64,000 nt of DNA from Malus domestica (lineage: Eukaryota; Streptophyta; Magnoliopsida; Rosales; Rosaceae): NCBI RefSeq assembly GCF_042453785.1, contig NC_091664.1, positions 4,824,501 to 4,888,500 of the forward strand, read 5' to 3'. The notes beneath the pieces are model-generated. The model was not told the origin of the DNA. It ran no database searches and worked only from the letters and a program-made list of their open reading frames with translations. Of the stretch, positions 23,821-37,000 are shown piece after piece. A program made the translations under genes and the position numbers. Each line of letters starts with the position of its first letter. Within the stretch, counting starts at the first letter, position 1.

Positions 23821-24034
23821 ACAACACGTGGTCTAGTAGTAAGGGCGCGAACTACGGCTCTCCAATAAACAAAAAAAAGTGAGAGGTACCGGGTTTGATG
23901 TTCCGAGCTGGTGCGTCGGCTTGAATGTGATCACCGGCAAGGTGAAATTCCCCATAGCCTCTCCGGGCCCTAAAGTAGTGGATAACCGTGATTTGCCACT
24001 AGTTATCCCCTTTAATAAAAAAAATAAAAAAAAC
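23821..24034 (+). mobile_element. tRNA-derived SINE (family B/C) with perfect TSD
   Basis: Box A TGGTCTAGTAGTAAG, box B GGGTTTGATGTTCC and an A-rich tail. It is flanked by a perfect 9-bp repeat CTTATAATC at 23812-23820 and 24035-24043. Confidence 0.8.
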
Positions 24035-24969
24035 CTTATAATCCGTTCAAGTTAATATGATACTTACTATATAATATTTTTCTCTAATTAAACTTGAGCA
24101 TTTTCAAATTATTCCCGCATAGGTTCCACTCAAATAAAAAAAAATCATCTAACGGTAATTAAACAAATGATTACTGGAATAAATCATATGAAAATAATCA
24201 AATTGGTGTAACAATTTTGGTCATAAGTGAATGTTGGTAAGGATGGTCTATCGGGACACGAAAAATGATAGTTTGGATCATGTAATTAAATTGTGAAGTG
24301 TGCCCTAAATCAATGGTTAATATCATATTATTTTATTAAGAGAGAAAATTTGATATGAACCCAAATAGTTGTAACTCTATGTTGCTCTTGGATTTTTTTT
24401 TTTTTTTTTTTTTTTTTTGGTTAGGTAACAATTCTTCCTTGTTAAAGTAAACCAAATATCATCATCTATGAATATACGAACTAGGTATAATCTCATGATG
24501 CCAATTTTGAATGGCACCCCATTGATTCCAGCAATCTTTTTGTATTTTGTATTTTTTTTCCTCTTTCCTATAATGGATGTTAAATAGTCAATTTCTCCAT
24601 TGATGTTAGATTTTAAAATTTTCATCTAATTTCTTATCTATTTTGGTTGCGAAGACAACACTTAACAACTGTGGGAAGGCAAAAAAGTAATTTTGTTTTG
24701 GTAAATTGGGCATAAAGTCAATACTTTGCAGTTGCAAATTGGACTCTTATACCTAATTCAAATATAAAGTGTACGTAGTCAAGAGGAAAAGAAGACGACG
24801 AAAAAAAAATATGTTGTCCACATTAGAGATAAAATTACTTGATTATCCTCAAACATTTGCCATTTAACCAAAATAGGTAGAAAATTGGATGAAAAACTCC
24901 AAAATCCAACGTCAGGGGGAAAGAATTGGCTAATTATAAAAGTTCAGGAGGGTAATCAGCTAAAACTAA

Positions 24970-25332
24970 CACTATGTTTGGATGAAGAAATTTAAGATTA
25001 CTAAGGAATTTTAAAATGACGGAAATTGAAATTACAAGATTTTATTTTCAAGAATTTGTAAATTTTCTTGTTTGGTTAATCTAAAAGAATAATGGAATTG
25101 AATACTGAATTTGTTATTTTTAAACTCTAAATCATAGAAATTGGGAAATGACACATATTTACATGGAATTTGAACTTGTGAATTGGAGGTCCCAAATTCC
25201 AAGTTTTTTTTCCACGTGGAAATTCTAAATTTCTATGTTTATGAATCCAAACAAAGGAATTGGTGCATGTTAATTTATAAATTCAGACTTTTACCAAAAT
25301 TCCAAGTTTATTTCCTTCATCCAAACATAGTG
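24970..25332. mobile_element. PIF/Harbinger-like MITE
   Basis: Perfect 18-bp terminal inverted repeats CACTATGTTTGGATGAAG, bounded by the trinucleotide TAA at 24967-24969 and 25333-25335. A 3-bp TAA/TTA duplication is the hallmark of PIF/Harbinger elements. 363 bp, AT-rich, non-coding. Confidence 0.8.
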
Positions 25333-25764
25333 TAAAGTTCAGACGAGAAATTAACAAATCTTTATAAGTTCTGAGGAAAATCAACAAATATCTTTTATCT
25401 ATTTATGATGTAGGCACTAAGATACATATCCTACAATTTGAAAGTTGATAATTCTATTTAGTTTTGTTGCAGATGCATCGTGGAAAATGATTCAAAATTA
25501 AATGCATAAATTAAGGTTTTCAATTAATTTTGAACTTTTCAAATATAATATTTATTTAATTTTTTTGTTGGAATATCAAATATAATCAGACATGAACTCA
25601 ACATCAGCAAAAAGAAAGGTTAACCAAATATGTCCCAACTCTGATTAATCCATTTGGGATTATTACAAGAGACCAAATATGGGTGGAAAGTACCCATATT
25701 TCACCACCCAAATGCGACCATGACACCACACTCCCCGGTCCCCTACAATTGCAATAATACTATG

Positions 25765-25913
25765 TTGGGTATTATTATTCACACTCTTTTTAACTTTTCA
25801 CACAACTCCGTATTCATTTTTATTATTTGATCATTTTCAATTCATTCGATCTGACAGCTGAAAATTAAAAATAGTGTGTAGAAGGTAAATATGAGTGTGT
25901 GAATAACACAATC
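25765..25913. mobile_element. MITE, 'TTATTCACAC' family
   Basis: Second copy of the element at 21337-21474, with ends ATTATTCACACTC and, reversed, TGTTATTCACACACTC, and the same internal CAGCTGAAAATTAAAA. Confidence 0.6.
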
Positions 25914-26603
25914 TTATGACTTACTTCTCAACCTTGGATCTTAGAGTGACAATTGTTGTTCAACGCTAAGGGGTGATTTTATGATCTGTGCGCTTGGTAT
26001 GTATTATGTGGAGGAAGCTCAACTTTGTTGGAAGTGACCCATACCAGGGTTTTTTTTTGCCTACAATTGCATGATCATCAAAGGGTGGTGCTTTCTTTCC
26101 ATTGTGGGAAGAAGATGCAGTGGTTTGAGGGGATTCACAAACATGTTCTACTGTCAGTGTAAGTCTATAGGTGATGATACTGTGATCACCTTGGGTGTCT
26201 TGACGGTGTTGGGTTTGGCTCATACGATTTGGGTCTTATGAGTTTAAACTTCACGTTGGTTAGATATGAGTCTTTTGTGGCCAAGGAATTGTACCTTTGA
26301 AGAATTTATTTTGTGTTCTGTCGTTGTTTTGTTTTGTTGTAGTTGTGGTTTTGTTGTCTGTTTGCCTGAAAAATGAAGTACTTCTTTGTCGAAGGAGCGT
26401 CGTCTTTTGCAAGTTCATCAATAAGTCGTGCAAATGTTTTTTCCTTGTGCGCGTACATTTCCGCTTGGTTTGATGTGATTATGTGGAGTATATTTTGTAT
26501 TGCTTCTCTATTGTGTTTGTAATCATAAAATTGTATTCACGATCAATGATGTTTCTCGTTTTATTTAATAAATGGAAATGAAAGTTTGTGTAACAATGAA
26601 AGA

Positions 26604-26968
26604 GGGTGTATTCAATTGAGAATTTGAGAGATTTTAATGGATTTTTATGGAGTTTAATTGATTTGTAGAGATTTCATATAAAATTTTGATTCAATTCCCT
26701 TGAAATTTCATGGGGAGATGTGAGATTTGTGGATGCTTAAAATACACTATGAAATCTCTTCAATTCCCTTTGATTCTTTAACTTTCTCAAATTCTTTAAA
26801 ATCAATTTCTAATTGAATACACTTGGATTTCTAAGGATTTTAATAAACTATCTTAAAATTCTAATTGAATACACCTTGAATTTCAGAGAATCACTTAAAA
26901 TCCTAATTGAATACCTTTAAATTCATTAAAAAATTAAAATCTCTCATAATCCTAATGGGATACATCCT
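26604..26968. mobile_element. MITE, 'GTGTATTCAATT' family
   Basis: Long imperfect inverted ends (GGGTGTATTCAATTGAG ... and, reversed, GGATGTATCCCATTAGG), with the motif TCTAATTGAATACAC repeated inside. A second copy lies at 40094-40515. Confidence 0.65.
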
Positions 26969-27667
26969 ATCCAAAAATTTTCATTTTTTTAATTATGATT
27001 TAAATATATTTTTGTAAAAGATTAATTAATATATAAACTGTTTAGTCATCAATTAAGATCAATTTAGATCATCATGATGTACCATCCAATTTTTACTAAA
27101 ATGATCTTTACGTAACAAAAAGGTGCACATGTGCATCTAATTATTGTTTCACTATTTAATAAAGTAATCATTTTTAACTATTTGTTATTATTTTTTTTCT
27201 GGCTTCACCATGTCCATATATTTTTAATGTTTCTGAAATACGATAGGATATATAATGTATTATTATAAAAATAACGAAATTCTTGTGTTTGAAAATTGAC
27301 AACTCAAAAATAAAACATCCGTAAACTTATATAATAACACGTGATGTACACTTGTGTTCCCATCAAAATAAAATTTCTCCTCCATATCAAGTGGACCCTA
27401 GAATGGGAGAATAAATTATTCATTATTCTCCAAATTTGGACAATCATAAAAAAAAAAGGGCAGTTGGATTAATTTGACTCAAGAAATAAAACAAAGACAT
27501 AAATAATCCATTAGTGAAATTATTTTAATTAACTAGAATTATTAATAATATCATAATCCGTTTTCTCCACCGATTCCTCCTTAATCCTTTCTTTGCAAGG
27601 CTTCCTCACATAAAGTATAATTTCGGATTCCTCATAATCCTCCCCTTCCTCGGTTTCTCCCTCTCCC

Positions 27668-27740
27668 TATAAATACTCCCACCTCCGATCACTTCCTCCT
27701 CTCTCATTATTTCCCTCACCATCCCACCAAAACTCTGTTC

Positions 27741-27771
<31 letters not shown>

Positions 27772-27778
27772 TTCAGTT
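27668..27778 (+). promoter_or_regulatory. Fructokinase core promoter and CT-rich leader
   Basis: TATAAATA at 27668-27675 lies 104 bp upstream of the ATG. The leader between is pyrimidine rich with (CT)n at 27740-27770, just upstream of the start codon. Confidence 0.8.
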
Positions 27779-30700
27779 ATGGCTAACAATGGCGTACCGC
27801 AGACCGGAAAGGGTATGATCGTGAGTTTCGGCGAGATGCTGATCGACTTCGTCCCCACCGAATCGGGCGTTTCTCTTGCCGAAGCTCCTGGCTTCCTCAA
27901 AGCCCCAGGCGGGGCCCCCGCCAACGTGGCGATCGCCGTGGCTCGCCTCGGCGGAAAGGCCGCGTTCGTCGGAAAACTCGGCGACGACGAGTTCGGCCAC
28001 ATGCTCGCCGGCATCCTGAAGAAATACGGCGTCGCTGGAGAAGGCATCTCGTTCGATCAGGGCGCCCGCACCGCCTTGGCCTTCGTGACCCTACGCGCCG
28101 ACGGTGAACGTGAGTTCATGTTCTACCGGAACCCTAGCGCCGATATGCTGCTGAAGCCCGACGAGCTCAACATCGAGCTCATCAAATCCGTACGTTTCTC
28201 TCCTCTCTTTTCTCTCCTTACGTTTTGTGTTTCTTTTCTCGGAAAATTTGGAGGGAGGGTTGAAGGTTGAAGGTTGAAGGTTGAAGGTTGGGTGTGATAA
28301 ACTTACCTGCCGTTGATTTTCTGATGTGGGATGCACTTGGATCTCACTTTATTTCTTGGCCCTTAATTTTCTGATGTGGATCCCGCTTATCACGGATCTC
28401 TCGTATCAGACAGACACACCGGTCCCGATATATTCCCCACAAAAATAATTAATTAATTTTAAAGAAATAAATAAATAAATAAAATTTCATGACAAAAATA
28501 ATAATTAATTTAGGTTTTTTATTTGTATAGATTTATTAGATAAGGAGTCGACGGAGTTCTAATTCATTTCACGTTTCACGTCGTAGGATAAGAGCAACAT
28601 ATTTTTTCATCATTGTAGTAGAGGCCACTTGCATAATTAATTTAGAATTGAATAGGTAAAGTTTGGCAGCGCGATTTGGTTTTGGGTGTTCGTATTTTTT
28701 TTCCCCACGCGCACACGTAAGCGAGTGGTTGTTGTACATTTTGTGGTCGGTTCGGTAATATTGCATGTTGATCCAATCAATTGAAAATACATGTTGAAAT
28801 TTTTGGCTCTATTTTATTTTAAGTTGGCTTTTTTGGTTTTAATTAAATTATTTTCTCTCCTTTTTTTTTTCTTAATCCAATTATTTTTCACTTTTTGTCA
28901 TCTTAGAAGTTGATGGGGAGGCATTTATCATAAAGTAATTTTAGGCTGAAAGTTCTTTTAAAATGGTCAAAAGTTGGTTAATTAATTTTGGATTAAAAAT
29001 GTCCTTGGTTTTTTTTTTTAAGAAGAAGCATAGACCCACTTGACTTTTACTAAATATTAGTTTTAAAAATATTTTAACAAAACAACAATTTTACTCATTT
29101 TAAAAATATTTTCACGAGCTCTTAATTTTCTCACTTTTTATAACATACTTATGATTTTTTTTTTTTAACAAACGATATTTTTTATACCAAGTGAATAAAG
29201 TGAGATGAGTTTCACAATGATTAGCAATAATGTGGTTCAAATTCATTTTTGGCGAAAATCGAACCAAAGACCTATCACTAATAAGAAGAGAAATACTACT
29301 AGTATTACTAAGTGACAATATACCCATAATTTTTAAATTGACATTTTAGTCATGGGCTCATGGGAGATACGGTTTTTCACTCTTTGCACGTGTACATTAT
29401 CGATAGTGTGACAAACTGAGAAAGCACACAATATTTTCCTTAAAATGTATCTTGGAGGCTTACCATTTTTTGTATTACACCATATAGATAATGAAATGAT
29501 TGATGTAGTTTTGCTCACCGAGTCTGGTTTTGATTTTGTATTTATAGGCCAAAGTGTTCCACTATGGATCCATTAGCTTGATCGTGGAGCCGTGCAGATC
29601 GGCACATCTGAAGGCAATGGAGGTGGCTAAAGAAGCAGGTGCATTGCTCTCCTACGACCCGAACCTCCGGGAGCCGCTGTGGCCGTCGCGGGAAGAGGCA
29701 AAGAAGCAGATAATGAGCATATGGGATAAGGCCGATGTGATCAAGGTGAGTGATGTGGAGCTGGAGTTCCTTACAGGGAGCCCCAAGATTGATGATGCCA
29801 ATGCCATGACACTGTGGAGAGATAGCTTGAAGCTCCTCCTTGTCACTCTTGGTGAGAAGGGTTGCAGATACTACACCAAGGTCAGTTCCTTATGCGATCC
29901 AATCCAATTCTTTACTATTTTGTTGCACCTGCATATGCATTGCTTAATTAGTTCTGAGTTTTTGACTTTTAGTCACGTTGGGCCTGGGGTAGGTGGGGGT
30001 GGGGTCTATGTCCATGATTTTGGTTGTGGACAAAGTAAGTTTGATTATATTTCTTGATATTAATGGAATCTTTATCTTATTCATTTGATGTTTTTGTTTT
30101 GCATATTAAAAAAACGAGTTGCTATTGACACTCTACAAATGCCGTGGCCGTGCACCATTTATGTAACAAAGTAGAAATATTTCAAGTATTATTATGTGGC
30201 AAAGCAGACATTTTTGAAGGAGTTAATATGTGTTCAAAACTAATAGAAAATTGGAGAGTTTCGAACCGGTGACGACGGGTCGTACCCAGTGCACAAGGCT
30301 CCCGCTTTACGCAGGGTCTGGGAGAGGTGAATGTCGGTGACGACACATGGATAAAATTCAACACTCTATCCACATGAATATTTAGTTTTGAGTTTAGAGG
30401 GGATTGGGTTTTGAAGCATGGGTAGACATCCAACTCCCTATCCATCAGGATATTGAGTTTTGTTTACTTTTTTTTTGGAAACTTTAGGCATTTGGTTTGG
30501 TAATTGGGTTAAAAACTTAACTTGTGTACATTACTTGTAAAACAACAAATACAGAATTTCCGTGGAGTGGTGGAATCCTTCGAGGTCAAAGCCGTTGACA
30601 CTACCGGCGCCGGTGATTCGTTTGTCGGTGCTCTCCTTGCGAAGATTGTCGATGACCACTCTATTCTTGAAGTAAGCTATACAGTTGACGATGATTTTAT

Positions 30701-30903
30701 GCATCTTATATGCTATATATATTTGAATTATATTAATTTGGAAAGCTGATGAACGAATTTGGTTGGATTTGCAGGACGAGAAGAGGTTGAGGGAGGTACT
30801 GAAATTTGCAAATGCATGCGGAGCGATTACAACAACCAAGAAGGGAGCGATCCCCGCACTTCCCAACGAGTCTGAAGCCCTCACCCTCTACAAAGCAAAT
30901 TAG
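27779..30903 (+). CDS. FRK: Fructokinase (PfkB family)
   Basis: Exons 27779-28189, 29548-29880, 30555-30671 and 30775-30903, all in phase 0, give 329 residues, the usual size for plant cytosolic fructokinase. The enzyme phosphorylates fructose to fructose-6-phosphate with ATP, feeding sucrose and sorbitol carbon into glycolysis and starch. PfkB signature 1 is at residues about 44-68 ('[16 protein letters not shown]'); signature 2 '[14 protein letters not shown]' starts at 263 with the catalytic Asp269 in 'GAGD'. There is no transit peptide, so the product is probably cytosolic. The stop at 30901 follows '...LTLYKAN'. Exon 1 is GC-rich compared with the AT-rich surroundings. Intron 1 contains a family A SINE and intron 2 an Au SINE fragment. 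The FRK1/FRK2 subtype is not resolved; the call itself is firm. Confidence 0.96.
28258..28289 (+). repeat. GGTTGAA heptamer repeat in fructokinase intron 1
   Basis: Four to five copies of (GGTTGAA)n about 70 bp after the donor site. Confidence 0.85.
29160..29316 (-). mobile_element. tRNA-derived SINE (family A) in fructokinase intron 1
   Basis: Third reverse-oriented copy of the family at 5908, with the T run (its poly-A tail) at 29156-29166. Shared blocks include TTAGCAATAATGTGGTTC and AAAATCGAACC. Confidence 0.75.
30277..30334 (-). mobile_element. Au SINE 3'-tail insertion with TSD, fructokinase intron 2
   Basis: 58 bp of Au SINE 3' end in reverse orientation (GGTCGTACCCAGTGCAC ... GAGGTGAATGT). 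A perfect 10-bp repeat CGGTGACGAC flanks it at 30267-30276 and 30335-30344, so the truncated piece itself seems to have been inserted. Confidence 0.8.
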
Positions 30904-33900
30904 AACAAGGTGATGGATCTCAACAGCAACAAGAAGAAGAGGGGAATATCTGCCTCTTTTTATTTTTCTTTTTATTTCTCCTCTTTTTATTACTTTTTTT
31001 TTTATTTGTCAAGTTTGTAGGAGCTTTTGTTTCGAATTTTGTGTTTTATTGGAGAGGGATTTTCCAGCATTGGTTTGGCTGCGTGTAATGATGGAAGTTG
31101 GAGGCTTAAGCATTGCCTAATAAGTAATATGATTTCTGATATTTCATCTTGTTCTTCTCATCAAATGAGAACCCAAATTCGATTGTTGGATAATAATCAA
31201 CGATGAAAGATAAATATATATAGAAATAAATTTGAATTATGCTAATAATTAAATAAATAACAACACTGTATATTGAATAAACAAAATTGATATTTAAACA
31301 AACGAAGCGAAGATCGAGGTTTGCGTATTGCAATGTCTTTGAAATAATTTTGTAGGCGCTTGCTTCTCTAGAAATGAACAATCTAAACTAGGATTCCAAC
31401 ACCAAAAAACTTAGTTTCTAGCAAATTAATTACTAGGTCTCTCAGTATGCTTGCTATTGAAGAAAAAATGATTTTCAGTGGTTTGATTGATATGCAAATG
31501 CATGTAATTATAATAATTATATATCTGTTCACAACATGTATGAGTTTAGGAGACGACTTGAATTGTACGAGTTTAAGAGCGACTGCTTAACAGAAAAGAT
31601 GTGTCGGTTTAGATATAAATGGAACATAAGGCATATATTGTTGTTTGTTTAGCGTCGATTTAGCATCCGACGATAAAAGTATTGCTTTAGTCAAAAAGTT
31701 GTATTTGTTTTTTTTTTTTTTTGGAAAATAAAAGTTGTATTTGTTTTGCTTGCACATCCTTTCCCCTTTTCAAGCACATCTATTTGGGGCATTTGGAGCG
31801 AATAAAAACAAAAGATAATTAAGAAACGTGATGTGTATGGAAAAAAGGAGTGTACAAATCATTTTTTTTTAAAGTTAAGCAATTTTAATTTGGATACTAT
31901 TGGCGGAAGAGGATCTTTGCTGGCATCTTTTCTTGGGGATCCAGAAGATCCTGTAATCATGACCATTCGTTGTACATTGTGACGTCAGAAATCATTTAAA
32001 TTTTAAAATTAAATATAAATGATACCTAACGAAAACTGACCACATGATATATGATGAACGATCATGATCACATGATCTACCGGATTCTCAGAAAAAGGAT
32101 CCGACGAGGAACCTTTTTCACTATTGGCACTCACATATTAAGTTTTTTTCAACCACTTTATATTTATTTATGATATATATTATATTAAATAAGAGTGAAA
32201 AATACGCCAGGTGGAAGTGCAAAACAGCAAAACAACAATTTTGGCCCCAACATGTAAAATGTGGACCGTTGGAAATCATGCCATATGATAACTTGGTTTT
32301 GTCCATATATAAAACAACTCGTGTCGTATAGGCAAACTAGCCAACTACTTGTGGAGAGATTTATAGTATGTCGGAAATAGATAGTACATCACGTGTCATT
32401 ATACAATTGAGTTGATATGCCTAATATTTTACAAAAAAAAATTCAAAGGTTCAATATCTACAATAAGTTCTAACAATTTTTTTTGTTTGTAGTGAATCGG
32501 TAAATATCATTAACATTCATTGATTTTTCTATCTCTCGCCGATATATGGTGAAGTTTACATTTCCACCCTCATTTTCCATATCGATCATTGACTTTTCGG
32601 ATATTTTGACGAAAATATCGACAATTTTGTGAATATTTTAGTCATTGCTAATTAGTGATTAAGCATGAATTTTCTTTTGGTGATTTCCTTAATTAGAGAG
32701 ATACGCTCATGAAGAACCATAAAAAATAAATAAAAACTTTTATAGGTTATCTTCAAATTTTTATGCCAAATTGTAAATTAATGAATGTACATCAAGTCAA
32801 GCTTGGTGAGTTTGATTATCTATGGTAATTCTTTTTCCTCCAACATAAAAAAAAAATTAAGACAAAATAAAATGTTTCTAACCAAAGAGCCAAGTGCTCT
32901 GTCCAACTCTAAATAAATCAAAGATCCTTTCCTTTATCCAACAAGTACAACCCAAGACCCTTGTCAAATGCCAAAGCAATCTGAACATATCAATGGTGAA
33001 AAACTCGTATTTGGAAAAAGAAAGTGTCAGGTCAACTTATATAGACTTTCTTAAATTGTGTGACGACTCACATGCAGAAATGGACGATTTCACTAGCCAT
33101 AACGCATAAGATATTTTAAACGTGAAATGCAATTCATGAAAAAACTTGACTTGAGATGAAGCAAAACCATTTGCAATTTAATCTTCAATGACCCAGACTT
33201 TAATACCAAGCATTCTAAAGTCTAATCTCTAATGAAAATTGATCTAAAGAACATGTGTGATAAATGATTACAGGTTTGACAAAGAAAGTCAAAAAACTAC
33301 TAAGTTTGAACTTCACAACAACAACAAAATAAATTATTAAACCACATGATGTGGTTTAAAAAGATAAAGGGAACTTTAATGAAAAGTTTTTGGTACTGTT
33401 CATTTTAACGAAAAATCATATTTTTACACTAAAAAGTCAATCATGGTACTATTCACTTTACCATTTATTTTGTCATTTTCGTTAAAACTCAAAGTTGTTA
33501 AGCCTTTCTCATTAGTTTTCCTAAAGATAAAAGCAATAAAATGAGACTCCATGATTTAAACCACATTTTGTAAATCAAATGATGTGACAATAAAATAAGA
33601 CTCCTTAATTTAAAGAATTTAAAAAAGAAGACCAACCATCAACAACCGCATCATGTGGCCAAATATAAAAGCCTGCATATAGAATCTTGTTCTCTTGGTC
33701 GCCAAGTGACCAAAGATTCATGCTCGCTCACCCTTTAATTTAATATCAAGGGTTGAGATTAAAACATTGAAAGAACATTCATTTATTCTCTATCCCTGAT
33801 ATCAAATTCAAGGGTGAGTCACAAACATTCCTCCGTCACGGGATGACCAAGAGAACATTTTTGCTACATATAAAAGAGCAATAAACTGTAAATGCAAGAC

Positions 33901-34035
33901 AAAATATATGTAAATTCCTTGTGACAAAATATATTCTTACTTAAACTCCTTTACAAGTATCTTTAGTATCGCTCATAACAAGGATTCTTGGACGATGTTT
34001 GAGCATGGTGAGAGAAAGTAGTAAAACAGGTTATT
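30904..34035. other. Intergenic
   Basis: The first 200 bp would be the fructokinase 3' UTR. The remainder is AT-rich with no gene recognised; it contains the MITE at 33369-33522. A 71-codon ORF at 32894-33109 has no family signature. Confidence 0.5.
33369..33522. mobile_element. MULE-type MITE with 9-bp TSD
   Basis: 154 bp. Ends GGGAACTTTAATG and, reversed, AGGAAAACTAATG, flanked by the perfect 9-bp repeat AAAGATAAA (33360-33368 and 33523-33531), as for Mutator-like elements. The interior has two copies of GGTACTRTTCA. Other copies: 58032-58174 and 60029-60172. Confidence 0.8.
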
Positions 34036-37000
34036 TTAGAACGCAATAGTTTGCGGTTTTAGTTCGCTAACCTCCATCTGCAAAGGCCTCCAAGCACGCT
34101 CGCACCTTTCCCATCTCCCCTGCATATGAGCCAAAAATGCCTCTGCCCATTTTTCCTTGCTCCCTCTCATGCTAAGATCGTAGGGCACCGAGAAACTGTT
34201 CAACCAATCAACAAAAATCAAATCTCAGTGATAACGGATACTAAAGCGTGTCTCTGTGTCCGGTGCAGGTAAAGACTACCGAGAGTTATATTCTGGGTAG
34301 ATAATATATTATGTGTCAATGACAATTTATAAAGGCACAGGAATGATAAACACAATGGTGAACCCGACCCCCATCCATCTACCGATAATATAACTCTCTC
34401 CACAAATGTAACACTATCCATTCTCCACAACAAGAAAAAAATGCGGATAGAGAGTATCTATTCTCTGTTAAGTGCATCTCCAAGGACTTATAAATGAACC
34501 TTCAACTATGCCCTTACTACATAACTTCTCAAAAGCCTTAACTCAATTAACTTTGGGACTTCCCAACAGTTCGGAAAGAAGGCTAAAAATATAGGGTGGG
34601 GTTCAAAATATCACAAAATTCATCCTCGTTACGCATAACATCAATATCATCTCCAGTACCGATGTGCTCTTCCCATAACAGTCAAAAGAACTTGCACTCT
34701 AAAAAAAATAAAAAAATTCTTTGTGTTGCCTCATCAAGTATTCTTTTCAACTTACAGAAGATATCCATCAATTATAACACTAATAAAAATAAAATAAAAA
34801 ATTCACGGAGAGTTACCTCAAGAGTTCGTCTGGTTGATATACTTCATCAGGGGATCCATTCCTGCAAGAATTACAAACTTTTATCTCAACAAGCGACATT
34901 GCGTCCGTGAGCAATGTATTTTGAAGACTGACCTTTTGGCTAGTACTGTTAAGTATGCAATTAAATTGCTCAAATATGAGAAGTTTTCTGTAGTTTTTGT
35001 TATTTAACTTAGAGCACAACAAGAGACTAGTATTCTCAGCACTTTTTAAGAATTTATCTAAAACAAGCCACAAAAACCAAATGTAAAACATACGAACACA
35101 TTTTTACTTTTATTGGTTACTGGACTTCTTGCAAATCCAAGACACTATACGTGTACGATGCCATGTTAGTACTTTAGAGAATGAAAATATGTATGTGTGA
35201 CCCAAGTGGGACATCGAATATCGTGATAAAATATAAATCTAATAATTCAAATTCTGATATAACTACTGAACGCCTCATAAAACAAGACCAGAAAAACTAA
35301 CCTGCATATTGATATTTTATAGATATGAAGACACTTGGAAGAAAGATTACAAACAGCAGCAACATTATGCTCCTCTCTGAACAAGTACACAACTGGATAC
35401 CCAAGAAGCCATCTGAAGTATTGAACACAAATTTTTAGTGTATGACACTAAGATTCTAATCCCAACATCTAATACAAGAAGAAATTTAAAACTATTAATT
35501 TTCGAATGGGATTTACATGCAACTTCTAACAAGTTCATTCCTTAAAACTTTCTGAAATAGTATAAGAATTACTTCAGAATATCAATTCAGCTTCCAATTT
35601 GAGTGACTTTCTAGCAAACTATTAGACTTACGACTCAAATGTTTAGGAGTTGACGGACAAAACAGGCAGTGGCAAAACAACTCTTTATTTATTTCCCCCC
35701 TCCAGTCCCACTTTATGTTTTATTTCCAGCCTAATTACTGGCATCAGTCAAACTACAAGTTATCGATTTGTCTAGTGAGTTTCCACTTCATGTACTCCAA
35801 ATACTTTGTAGCCAGGTTGTAGACTGGAAGTTCAATACCAAATAAAATAAGATTTTTTTTTCCCATTAATGGGAAAACGGAATCAGATTTCAATTTCTAA
35901 ATATTTTATGCAAGCGTAGGGGACCATCCGACCATAAAAATTTTCATTGTAACTTTTAGTCATTCGGTTATTCCTTGGTGTATGCTTTTCGCAGACGATA
36001 TAGGGTTGATAGATGAAACTCAGGAAGGGGTAAATGCGAAGCTTAACCTTTGGAGAGAAGTGTTGGAATCTAAAGGTCTTCGCCTAAGCCGATCAAAGAC
36101 AGAATATATGGAATACAAGCGGGATGCATGAAGTGGAAGAGTGCATCCGGCGTGTTGTGTGACCGTCGTATGCCACTGAAGCTCAAGGGAAAATTTTATA
36201 GGACGGCAATAAGGGCGGCGATGCTGTATGGCACAGAATGTTGGGCGGTGAAGCATCAACACGTACACAAAATGGGTGTAGCGAAGATGAGGATGCTTCG
36301 TTGGAGGTGTGGGCTCACGAGAAAGGATAAGATTAGGAATGAGTGGGTTGGACATGTGCAAAGAAGGCCTACTGACGCTCCAGTTCGAAGATGTGACTAC
36401 GGGACAGAGGTTCAGGGCCAAAGGGGTAGAGGAAGACCTAGGAAAACTTTGGAAGAGACCCTAAGAAAAGACTTAGAGTACTTGGATCTAACGGAGGACA
36501 TGATACAAAACCGAGCGCAATGGCGTTCTATGATTCACATAGCCGACCCCACTTAGTGGGAAAAGGCTTTGTTGTTGTTGTTGATGTTGGTTATCCAAGC
36601 CAACTTAGTAATGTGCCTGTAAAAGGGACCACCTAACTCCTAAGCAATTATCTGACCATACCAGTTAAAAGTCCATCTGAGTCATTCAGGCTACTTTACA
36701 TATCCAAGTGGTGCTGAAATTGTTCACAAACATATTCAGCATCACAGAAACCTGAAGCAGGGAAATGCTACATCCCAAGGGTAGTAAAGGTGTATCCAAA
36801 CGTAAGCTTAGACAGTTACCCATTTAGCGTTGGCAGTAAGACCTCAGTATTTTGCATGCAGCTACTCAGATCGATAAATTCAGATGACTGAGAAGGGATG
36901 AGTTCATTTATGGGCGGTTCAGCATCAGCTGTTATACTGTGAGATGGCGAAGCCTCATCTTTCCTTCCACCAACAGGAAATACCAGAGAGAACAACTTCT

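Larger units (their letters stand above)
19377..27660. other. Gene-free transposon-rich interval
   Basis: No host gene was recognised over 8 kb. The right part of 19377-19700 is the 3' UTR of the CRM gene, with a (TA)n run near 19640. The rest contains SINEs and MITEs (listed separately) in AT-rich DNA. 25930-26400 is somewhat less AT-rich and has an unclaimed 85-codon minus-strand ORF without family signature. Confidence 0.5.

Noticed and set aside
27667..28047. 126-codon ORF antisense to fructokinase exon 1
   Set aside because: Shadow of a GC-rich coding exon; the plus strand carries the PfkB signature.
36020..36421. 133-codon minus-strand ORF
   Set aside because: Antisense of the RTE LINE fragment; the same happens at 3957-4606 opposite the other LINE copy.
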